Of a stretch of DNA of 64,000 nt, positions 49,601 to 61,600 are shown one piece after another. The first letter of the stretch is position 1. Every line of letters begins with the position of its first letter. The notes under the pieces were generated by a model. That model saw only the letters and a program-made list of their open reading frames with translations, was not told where the DNA came from and made no database searches. The stretch covers positions 1,525,231 to 1,589,230 of the forward strand of contig NW_019091360.1 of the NCBI RefSeq assembly GCF_001949145.1, given 5' to 3'. The DNA comes from Acanthaster planci. Its lineage: Eukaryota; Echinodermata; Asteroidea; Valvatida; Acanthasteridae. The position numbers were made by a program, and so were the translations under genes.

Positions 49601-52600
49601 GCCAGCATGCCTTTTGCTGTGCTTACTGTTTACGGTCTCCATGAAATACACCGAGCCTCTGTCAGAAAATCATGTGCTTAGCCGCGTCATGAAATTGGGC
49701 CAGTTTGGAAAATAAGTTGAAGCAGAACCATATAAATAGGGCTAGACTTATCATTCCAGTTGAGGTTGATTTGTAATGTTGAGTTGCATGTCCAGCAGAA
49801 TTAAGCATAAATAGTGATGTAAAAGCTATCACGTACTTATAAGAAAACTAACATGTACATAGCTGAAAAGTATTTTTATGCGTGTGGTGGTAATGCCTTT
49901 GTTACTGTGATGTCACACCAGAAAGACAGTGTTCCTTGGGGGATTTTCTGTTCTAACTGTGAATTGCAAAATGTGCTTATTGAAAGTAATTGAGAGGGAA
50001 CTTTTGGTTGCTTGTCTACTGTCGTGAATTGAAATAGTAAATCACTGACGTACGTGAAGCACATTTACAGGTTACATTGCCATGGGCCTTTTACTGTTGG
50101 TTGACTGCGTACATAGATTACAATTTCCTTATTTTTCTTTGCCCGCTCATCTTTAACGTTATTCAGATAACGCATTCGAGGAAGGCGACACCTGTGTCCA
50201 TTCGTGCTCCCCGGGAGCCACAACAAGCAATGTACCAGGAGAAAACAAATGTGTGAAATGTGATGGCCCATGTCCAAAAGGTTTGTGCATGCACAATCCG
50301 ATCCAAAAAGCTTTCCTGTAAGTTTGGGATTTCAAGAATGTTAGTGAATATATGTTCATATGAAAATGGACTAGATGTTCTGTTGCAGGCCCTTCAAGCC
50401 ACTGATTTTCTGAGGAGCGTCTGAGAATTCCAGATTTTTCGTCTTGTGATACTGGTTGATACAGAGGGAATAAATCTGTAATGAAGCATTGAAACGTCTA
50501 CATTTTAAGACTGGATTGGGGTCTGGGAAAAGAAATGGACTGAGCTGAAAGCAAGGCCATGTGACATGACTTATCATGTGCATGCATGCACCATGTACAT
50601 ACACCATGTACATGCACACGCACTAGTGCAATGCGTATATATAGTTTTATGTGTCCAGATGTACGTGTAGGAAGCCCAAAACGTGAACCGGGTCGCTCGA
50701 TGGCGTTCGATCACAATCCAGAGATAGGACCCCAGCCAATGAGTGTGACCGTTACACTAAGAAAGTTTCCAAAACCGGTTGATAGATTTGTCATCTTTTA
50801 AAACTATCAGGTGATGGATTGTCAACCAGTAGGAATAGGTAATCTATGGTTGCCGTTTTACATTGAGTTCTTGCCTGTGTGTGCATAGCAATGGTCATGA
50901 TTAAAGCCGTACAGGGGTTGGGGGGGTGCACATTTCCCCCTTTTTTCACCAAAATAAATTAACAAATGAATAAAAAGAGAAGAAAAAGAGGGAGGGGGGA
51001 GAAAAAAGGAGGGAGGGACCGAGCCCCATAAACATGACAAAGGCATAAAAGAAACAATAGTTCTGCTTCCGGTTACCCAACCTCCCGGCTAATTTTACAG
51101 TCGTGACCCTAAATTTTTTAGTTTACGCCCTTATTTGGAAAAGTCCTGGAACCACCTGTTATTTGTGGCTAAGTTGGAACTTTCTAGTGTTGTAGAAGGC
51201 ATGTGGGTACAGAACACAATTACTAGCAATGAGACACCATCTTCTTTTCCTTTTGGAAGTCTAGCTGCACATGTGTGGAGACTTTGATTCACACACCTGT
51301 TTGCAAAAGATAATCTGCAAACAAGTCCCACCCCGGCAGTCTTTCCACCAAATCACAGCTGCATTCGTGGACGTATGCTGTGTGCGGCTGCATCACACGC
51401 TTGCAGAGAAGCACAAGTTAAATGCCCGAGTGTTCGCAGTGGGTGGGGTGAACTGGACCGGTTTAGTGCCATGTTGTGTATATAGCCCCGACACAGTTGC
51501 AGTGGGAAACTCACATTGTGTTGGAGTTGAAATACACTTGTTTCTAGCGAATTTCTGTTGGAATTTCATATCTTCACAGTGTGTGATGGTACAGAGGAGA
51601 TCCTCTACAGGGAACACTTTGACAACGGATTATTGTCCAATTGCACAGTCATCAGACGCAACATCTTCATTGGCACATCTTCATTTGATGGGTGATTTCT
51701 GCCATCTGCAGTTTCTTTCTCTTGTCTCATGGCAATACGACTTGAAAATGATCACCTTGCATCTCATTCTGTGATGGTTTTAAAAACCCCTCCGTAAAAG
51801 TACAGTATCAGAAACACCTGCCTTTGAACATTGTCATATTCTGCATCAAAGTTTCCAAAGAATCCTCTTGACATAAAAAGAGTTACCAATTAAAATGGCT
51901 TTTCACAATCAGAAAATGTATAATTTGAAAATTTGCGGGTTATCGGGGGAGGGGTCCAATTTAAGAGGCAAAAAAAGACAGAAAAGGGGGGAAAAGGAAC
52001 AGATATATAGGAAGACAAAGGATGAAAATCTTTTGCTTGAAATTATCATGGAATTGACCTGCTATTGCTTAGGGTTTATCAGTTTGCTGCCGATGAGTAT
52101 GTTGCCCCACTGCAGGATGGGGCATTGGTGCTCCAGTGTTGGTCAAATCCTAAGAATGACACCTTACATTTTCGGCAGGGATGTATTTTTGGGGAAGCAA
52201 GGCATTACCGTTGAGTTGCTTGAGCAACTGAGCACGGTGCAGGAGGTCGGGGGCCATGTGACCATTCAGGGGTCCCACGAACAATTCACCAACCTCACCT
52301 TCCTGCGGAACCTCAAGAAGATCTACGGTCAACAGTTGTATAGGTAAGTATGCTTGCAGTTAGTGGAAGCACAGAGGAGACAAAAGTTGGCTTTGTAGTG
52401 TTGCCATCAGAGTTCCTTTAACTTTGAAGTCCATCACAAGTCAGATTGCAAGTGGAGTCGTTTTTCTATGTCAACGTTGAGAAAAACACAGCATCGCCGA
52501 ACAGCCCTAGTGACACGCACTCACATGGAAGCACTTTGTCAGGACTGATGCAGAAAGATGCAGATAGTCAGCAAGGTTGAATTTCTTCCACCTCGCTGAC

Positions 52601-55600
52601 CGTCTGTGTTGAGTAGTCACAGTAGGCCCACAGAAACACGTGCGTTGGGTTGACAGGCACACAATGATGTTCCTCCAATGTGAGTGCCACGTTTGGCTCA
52701 TTTTTCCTACAACCAAAGAAGTGAAACCCCATTATCAACATAATAGCTGACTGAATTTAATGCATCAAAGTGCCAAGTTTACCACCTTCAAGAAAAGGTA
52801 TAATTACCTTGTAAACAGTTCATAGGACAATTTTTCTGAGTGTTGGACACCATGTTTTTGGTCCAATAACTCACACATCATCTCTTTCATGACTATCCAC
52901 ATCTTGACACCTTGTGGAGAAAGGGGCAAAATGTGACGATTAAGCTGAAAGGCCCAGTGAATCTATGAATCTGAAAGGAAAAGCAATTACTGCTCTTAAT
53001 AACCTCCTGCAAACCTTTCCAACATCGATGGACCAAACAACTCTCCCCGTTTGTTAATACAGTGACTCGGTTGAGTCACTGGGGCTCACATTTCACTCCA
53101 GCATGTATCAACTCTTACAAAAATGTGCTGTGCTGATGAGGGTGCGTGGGACGGCATTATTAAACAGCCAAACCATCAAAACGCTGGAGCGCAAAAAGTA
53201 CCTCTTTCCCCACCTCCCTTCTGGCAAGCATTCTGGCATGGAATCTGGCCACTAGTTGGACCTCTATGTGGGATTGGTCAGTTGCGATTCCTATCCACCC
53301 CAAGCTGAAGTGCACCCCCAGTTGGCGAAAGAAAGACGGGTAGTTACAATCGGGTTCTTGTATGAGTTCTGTGTGTACGCAAAGACCATACATGCCAGAA
53401 TAAATTAGTTACGCGTACTTGGCATGCTTCGCGTTAAATGGATGTATACTTGCGCGTCTCATGGCGCGCCTATGCAGTGTGCACCAAAAATCAAACCCTG
53501 TTTTGTTCCGCTCGGAGTGGATAGTATCTTGAGCTGTTCTGGTGACCAAGCTTAGATCCAGAATATTTCATAAAAAAGAGAGCGATCCAGTTCAAATGTG
53601 GAAATGTCGTTTACCCCCAATTTGAGATGTATCAAAACTGTTGTTTTTTGGTCAAAAACTGAGTGTTTGTGTCCCGTATTCCAAACAGTTTTGTGCTTAT
53701 CCTGTGAGATGGTGGTCGCCAATCTGAACATGAAAAGGGAGAAGGGGCCAGAATCTCACTACACTAGTGGGACGGCAGGGGGTCCGAAGTTGAGTTTGGA
53801 AAGAAAACTACATGTTTAACGATGTAATATACCCAATATGATGTAATATACCCTCCAAGTCCTGTGTTTGTTTTTGTGGCACCATGAACATTTTTTTTTT
53901 CTTTATAGAAACAGCGCCCTGTACATCTTATCGTCCTCTGTGCAGTCGCTCAATCTCATCAGTTTGCAAAGGATCGAGTCGGGCGACGTGAATATCAAGT
54001 TAAATCCGCAGTTGTGCTATGCAGACGAGGCACTGTTTGAGAGGATAGGTCACAGGGACATGAGGGTGACCGTATCTCATAACAGGGACTTAATTGACTG
54101 TGGTAATTATGGAGAACCAGCTTGCCTCCCCCTGCCCCCTCCCCACCCCTTCCTGACTTTTAGCTGTCAACTGTTTTGGTAGCCCAAAAAATAGCCGAGG
54201 TCTTGAAATTAGAAACCACTGTGTTATCGTGGGAATTCTTTAAAAAGTATTTTCATTACAGTATTGAGCTTGCATTATTTGCCACTCACTTGATTAGCTC
54301 TCCTACATTGCCTAACCTTAGTAAAAATTATTACCAAGCACTGAGAGTCCTGTTTATTAGTTGTTGCTAATATGTTATTTTTAAAGAAGAAAGGTTTGTG
54401 ATTCAGAAACACGGCTGTTTTTTTAATTCGTGGCAGAAGGGCCTTGAAAGAGGCCAGACAAAAACAGAATTGGACGAAAGCTGACATGGGTTATTTTTGA
54501 TGCATTTCTTTTGTGGTGAATGCAGCGTTTCATGGGTTAGCAATAACTGAAGTCACAGATGAGACAGAAACAAAATTTAGCTTGATTGGTATATGTTGCA
54601 AGCTGTGTAATGCTGTGATTATGTATGTTAATTATATATGGCATCTCATTTTTCATCCGTGTTCCAAAGATATATCCAAATCAGAAAAATTGCTTTTCCA
54701 ATTTTTCACAAAGTTTCACAAATGCAAGCTCATTTTACCAATTCGTCATCATATTGTATTCCTGTGCTGTCCTTTGTCTTCTGGCTTCTTGCGCCACTTT
54801 GACTAACAGCACTGTTGGGGTCCGATTTCTTTCCATAATAGTTGCAGAAGGTCACGTCTGTGACCCGCAGTGCACCCCCTTGGGCTGTTGGGGGCCAGGT
54901 CCCAAGCAGTGCGCCCGATGTCAAAATGCACAGATCGGTGACACCTGCGTAGCCAGTTGCGACTTTTTTTCACAGTAAGTCCAGTGCTCTTTTAATTCTT
55001 TCACTGTTGGATATAAGAAAGATCTTCATTTCCATTCATATTAACTGTGACAGGATGTGCAGGTCCATTTGCAACAGAATTCATCCTGCCTATTACAAGT
55101 TATTCTGCAGCCGATTTTACAAAATGTGGCACAACTTCGAACCATGCGTAAGCCTTGCCTCAAAAATTTATGCCCTAGCTGCTCACAATGCTTGTGTTCA
55201 ATTTCACAAAAAGTTGCGTCGCTGCGCACGTTTTAATAAAATTAAATTTCTTAGACGAGGACAAAATCGGTTTTTACGATGGCAGTTTCTTTCCAATACA
55301 ACGACAGTCATCAAACAGTCATTGAATCATCTCTACCCACCATATTGATATAGTTGTCGTCTTTTCTTCGTCAGAACTGCACAGAAAAGCCTTATTAAGT
55401 TCAGCAATGATGAGGCTTAATTGAACACGATAAGTTATGCAAATCATTTATTTTCACTTCGTTTTGCGCAACTTACACCACCTAAAGTGACTGCGTAAGT
55501 TATGTCACAATTTGTTGCATTAGTTACACTAATTTCGTTACACGGACTTACACAGTGAATAAGTTTTGTGAAATAGGTCTTACGTTGTTACACAACTTAC

Positions 55601-58600
55601 ACAATAAAATGTAATGTAAGTGGAGTGAGATGGGCTGTTGGTTGAAATTGCCCAAAATACTTCCACTTGTGAACTTATCTTTTTTGGAAACCTTCATTAG
55701 GGGTTGAGCCGGGAAATTTAGAAAAAAAAAAAGCCACTTCCCTTTTTGTGTAGTGCCCAAGACAGTGTGTCTCACCAACTGATTATAGGCTGAACCAAAT
55801 TATAGGATCCAAGAAATGAATTTTTCTTAGAATCACTTTCCGTGTATCTCTGTACTCTTCTCCCATGTATGAAGACTTGTTGACATCTTTTTTGAGTTAC
55901 GTGAACTGAACGGTGCAATTTTCCAAACATTAAAAATTGACCTAGCATTTCTGGACAAGTGAGGGTGCTTTTGCTTTGATGTAAATCCAGGAAGACATGG
56001 TTCAGGCTGCATGTTTTCATGTTCAAATTGTGAACCCCAAATTTGCGATCTGTGAACATCTCTGTGAAAAGGATTTTTGCTGGATTATTTGATTAACCCC
56101 AACTCTACTCAAAAACAACTCTGTCCTCAGGTATGCAGCGTCGGAAGGCACAGACCACACCCCAACCATCTGTGCTCATTGTGACCCAGAATGCAAGGGC
56201 GGGTGTGGAGGACCAGTAAGTTCTTTTTGGGGGTCATATCACTGCTGCCAAAATGGGATAGAATGTGACCAGGGCTTTATCGGGCAAAAACCAACAAGTG
56301 TTTGAACTCATTTCGCCCTACTTGATACAATTTCAAATCGAACAAACTCATGCTGACTTTTTTTTTCCATCAAAGATTTCCATTCAGCCAGTGTCTCGTC
56401 CTGATCTGGGATGCCAGAAAAGTCTTTAATTTGTCATGATTTTTTTATTTTGGAGGTTATTGGGGTTATTGTTGTGGTTTGTTGGTATCTAATTTTGATA
56501 CTATTTGTGTAACCTTCATATTGTACTTGAAGTATTAGTCAATCTGTGTGTTGCAGGCAACAACACAATTTCTCTTTCATGGACCTAAAACTGAAATGAT
56601 ATTAAAAATATTTGAATCACTGAATTGAAATTAAATTACCTGATACCCAAAAAACATATGCAGATACACGACCCTTTTATCCTGTGTCAGTTTTATCACA
56701 TGAAACCGTCAGTGTTGTCGCTGACATCTGTGACCATCAGAAGTCTCCACCAGACTATCGTCACAAGAGCAACACAAGACCTTGGGTCTGGATCTAACTT
56801 ACAAGCTGTAGGGCTGAATATTTAATTGATTATCAAACTTCGCATATTTTCAATTTTCCGAATTGGAAGAGTTGAATGCAAAGTTCATAAAAAAGGAAAG
56901 GAGAATATTTTCTTTTGTTTTAAATGTGAAAAGTTGCACTATGGAGGCTTTGTTTGAAGTAGATTCAAATAAACAAATAAAAAGTGACACAAATCTTACA
57001 ACATTTCAAAAAGTAAATTATTCCTTAAAAAATCTAAAAGGACTAGAAATTTTGAACATGGCAAGAAGTATTGTCCGTCTCTTTAAGTTTTGCTAAATCC
57101 TGGCTGGAGATACCCCTACTCGTGAGAAGATATTATAGTGATCATAATGTACAATTGTGTGGGTTACTGCAACTGATTTTGTATATGGTTTGTTTATCAA
57201 TAATCTGCTGTTTAGTGTGACCGAATATGCGGATATGCGATTGAATTGAAGGTCAAATATTCAAATAGTGAATTATTCGAATTGATTCAGCCCTTTCAAG
57301 CTGATAGAGTGAATTGCAACAAGATCATTCCTTTGTCATCATTGGCCAGTCTGATACTGTGGACTGATCTTGTGACTGGTCTCCTTGTGAGTGGCCTCGT
57401 GGCCTCATGTCCGGTCTTGTGAACGGTGTTACGTCTGGTCTGGTGAAACGTCTCTTGTCTGGTTTTGTGATAACATTGACTTGTGAATGTTTTTGTGAAT
57501 AGTCTTTTGCCCAGTCTTGTGACCGGTCTCGTGAGTGGACTTGTGTCTGGTCTTTTGACTGGACTTCTGTCTTGATGAACTGTGACTGATCCTGTCACTA
57601 GTCTTTTGTCTGGTCTTGTGAATGGACTTCTATCTTGTCTTGTGACTGGTCTTGTGTTCTTGTGACTGGTCTCATGACTGGATTTCTGTCTTGTGACTGG
57701 TCATGTGACTGGTCTTCTGTCTGGTCTTGTGAACGGACTTCTGTCTTGTCTTGTGAACAGACTTCTGTCTTGTCTTGTGTCTGGTTGCATGGTCTTGGCC
57801 ACAACACTGAAAACGTTTTTGAAAGGGAACCACACATTTTTAACAGAACAACCACAGATGCAAATAGAACATAAATGTGATACTCTGCTCACACTGCATT
57901 GACTGCTTGTCTGTTTGGCCATCCAATCAGGGCCCCCGAAACTGCACCGAGTGCCTGCACGTGAAAGACGGTCCCTTCTGTCGGAAAGAGTGCCCCATCT
58001 CCAAGTACCCTGATGAGGACGGGGTCTGCCAACCCTGCCACCGCAACTGCGTGATGGAAAAAGGGTAAGTGTTGCACGACCTCCAGGGTATCACTGGTCC
58101 TACTTACTGAGAGAAAAGGTCCGTGGAGGTGATGTTATACAAAGAATGAGTGTTTTACATTCTTGCAATGGTAAGTATAAGTCCGAAGCGCCACCCCACT
58201 GGCAATATCAGACCGGTTTCTGTCCCTAACATTATTTTCTCTTGCTTACTGGGAATGAGATAGAAATGGGGCAGGAATCAGTCAAGTGAATGAAATGAAG
58301 TTCTTTTCAATAGGTAACCTCGATGACATGTGATCAGTGATCCACCAATCAGATGACAGGGGATTTATGCAGGTATTGTATAATATAATATTGGCTGTGA
58401 AGTCAGTGTCGTCAGGTGCTTTTTTGAGTGCCAAGTTAGCTAAATGTTGAACTGGTTATTAGATGTGACAGAGGCGAAGAGTATGGACATTGGATGGTAG
58501 ATGGACAAAGGTAGGATTACAACATGACTTGATGACTGTTTTAGACCATCGTGGTTTTTGTTTCAATGAGAAAAGTACTCATTGGGAACTGTTGACACCG

Positions 58601-61600
58601 CTGTGGTTGTCTGAAGTCACCAATTTCTTTTGTAATCTTAGCTTTGCCGTTTGCTGTCCAGTGTCCATGTCCTTCAGTTTTGTAAACACCTAACCAGTTC
58701 AGTGTTTGGCTGTATAATTGGTAGACAAAAAGTACCCCCAAAACTGGAACTACAACATGGAGTGAAGCACAGCAGAGGCCAGCAGTGAGTGATAACTCAT
58801 CACGCGATCAAGGTTTGTGGCCCTATTTTGGGCCTAACATATTTTTTGCACCTTGCTTTTTTTTTTTTGCTAAAAACAGTGTTATCGGTCCTTGGGATTT
58901 TTATAGACAGTGAACAGACAAGACAACTTTTTATTGGTATTGTAAAATCATTGCTGTCAGTTCCAAGGCTTTAATTTCATCGGCATTTTCTGACTTTCGG
59001 TGAGCATTCTTCTCTGTCTTTATAAAATTGTGCAGTTGCACTGGACCGGGTAACGCACTGGGACAAGGGGGCTGTGTTGCTTGTCATCAGGCACTGATCG
59101 ATCAAAATGGCGTTACAGTGGTAAGCCGAGACTGGTAGAAGTTTGGTGTCAGAAGACATAGAAGGAAAGAGGACTTTTTTCTTAAGTTATGTGGCATAAC
59201 TTCAGAGATTTTGTAGAAATTCTCCAAAGCTGTGCTGAGTAACTTTTCTGAAGTTATGTAGGGTACTGAAGCATTTTGCTTATTGTAATAATATCAATTA
59301 TCTGGTTTGGAAATGAGTTTTAAAATGATTTTGTGGGAAATGTCCTTTGAAAACTGGGATTGGATGCAGGATCTGTGGTTTTCCCAAACTTAATTACTGT
59401 CGACTCTCGATAATATGAGCTCAGGTGAGACGAGACTCCGGTTAAGACGAGTATATTTGCCGGTCACGACTGAATTATGCACATTCCTATGAGGACAAAA
59501 ATTCATAAAACGAGCTCGCGTGTTACGAGATTCCGTTCAAGACGAGCATTTTGGGGGCCACACCTGCTTGCAACATGATGTACGCTTAACGATGCGGTCA
59601 ATCGGTTACACATGCGACAAGCTGAACCCAGGACTTCCTGCTTACTACTGCAAATGTCTTAACCTCGTTGACCACCGAGTATGCCGGGTTTGAATGGTTG
59701 GCTCAAATCTAGTGCCGTAGTGGGGACCACTAAAGGGCAAAGCCTGGTGTAAAAGTGCCAGAATTTATATCCGTTGATTAATTTTTTGACCTAGCTGGAG
59801 TGCATGCCAAACGGTGCACCATGTAGCAATGATTCCTTCTCCTTCCGCGTCGGGGAATCCAACATTTTGCGACTCCTTGGCTATTCTGTGAGTATGGATT
59901 AACAGACCATCTTCTTCCTACAAAAGGCTTATAATGCTGTTGAATAGAGTGTGGAGAGTCAAAGGTCAATGGAGAGTGTGGGCTCCCCCCCTCCCCCGTA
60001 ACACAGAAAAAGCATGTTTCAATTCATTTCAATTTTACAATTCAATTATGGCCTGGGGAAAAACACTTAAACAACATTTTCATAAAAAATCATTCTGAAA
60101 ATAGTGCAAACTTATCGTAATATATCACATACAGGCAGATAGTGCAGAAAGTAGGAAACAGGAACGATTCAACAAAGGTGGGCAGCGTAGACCAAAATAG
60201 ATAATTACACACAGTAAAATCACACTTTGACACCTGGCCACAATGTCCGGGGGGGTGTCGGCTGTGTCATGTGGTCATGGACTAGGTTTTTTTTTATGTA
60301 TGACATGAGTAATGCTCATCCGAAAGGACGCAACGATGCTGAGCCAAGAAAAAGGCACTTTTTGGTGGAGTCCAAAAAACTTTCCAAGCGTGAACTGTAC
60401 AGATTGACGTCTTTGTCCATGAAGAGACATTCTTTCGGCAGAGCTCGGGCTCAAAAAAAGCATACCTGACACCATTTAGGTACACAGGATTTGATTGAAT
60501 AGTTATTGCCAAAAGTGGATGCCAGACATGCCACATAATGAATTGGCTTTGCATACAAGATCAAATACCAAGTCAAGTCAAACGAGATGGGATGGGAAAC
60601 TTTAGACAGCTGTGTTGGTGAAATTTGAGCAAGGGTGTTTTGTTGAGACCAGCCCACCACTCAAGTGAAATTAACGACTGAAATTACTGTTTAAGTGGTC
60701 AAAAACACCACCGCTGATGTATGGTACTGACTGGATAGCACATGGAGATCAAGGGTCGGATTCCACAAGGTGCCACCTTCTCAGACCCAAATTTGAGTGT
60801 GCCTACTCAACTCTCACCAGGAGACTGTAGTGGCCTGTTGTGTCTGACTCTTCAAAGGCTGTTCGTTTGCACTCCGTTTATTTGTATTTACACCGTTGGA
60901 GGTATTCAAATAAACATTTTTACATCCGTAACTTGCGAACTGTTTAGCTGTCATTCATTACTATTTGACAACTTGGAAAATTAAAACTGGTATTGCGTGC
61001 TCTGCTGCAAGGAATGCAGTGGCAGCCAACTCTTGAGCCATATTTGTGATAGGATGAATGCCATCCAGTCAGTATATATTGAGCAGTGCATGAACCCCAT
61101 GCATTTGTCCCAATTCAACGTGCGCCCTCTCTGTAAAAGGAGAGATGGCTAACTGTGAAGGTTTTAAACCAGGCTTGTGCATGTGCCCAGTGCAGACCGT
61201 ACAGTCATAACAGAAACTGGTTTGCCCGAGCCAAACACACTCAAACCTGTCCGTGCATGCACGAGAAAGTGCCCACTAAATACGACTGTCATTGCTACGT
61301 AAAAACATGCCCTCTCATTCCCCACTGGGAATGGATTGCCAGGAGCTGATGCGTTATTCTACTTTCCTTCAGGATGGACAGCTCTGTCAGATGTGCGACC
61401 ACAACTGCCTGGGTTGCTATGGGGCAGGCCCCTCCAGCTGCCGGATATGCAAGAAGTACAAACGGGAGCAGGAGTGCGCGGACGAGTGCTTCGCCCATCA
61501 GTTCCCCAACCTGGACAACATTTGTCAGAACTGCCACCGCGAGTGTCGCACCTGCTCCGGGGGGAGTTCCCCCTATGACTGCATCCGCTGTCGGCACTTT

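Larger units (their letters stand above)
46531..50280 (+). other. ErbB exons 5-8: furin-like cysteine-rich CR1 with dimerisation arm
   Basis: Exon 5 starts CAPNCPGGCWGSGPDMC. Exon 6 has SEICDYRCRGPTQADCCH and AAGCTGP. Exon 7 carries CLKFTMDDQCIEACPP and the loop that forms the dimerisation arm in EGFR. Exon 8 supplies EEGDTCVHSCSPG and KCVKCDGPCPK. The exon 5 donor was placed at GTAAGT (46597) because this restores the CQVLTRKNC reading found in ErbBs; two upstream GTs would break phase. Confidence 0.93.

Noticed and set aside
57598-57874. Repetitive open frames on both strands (SQDQTEDQSHDQ-type and SCDWSCDWSS-type)
   Set aside because: They are translations of the intronic minisatellite.
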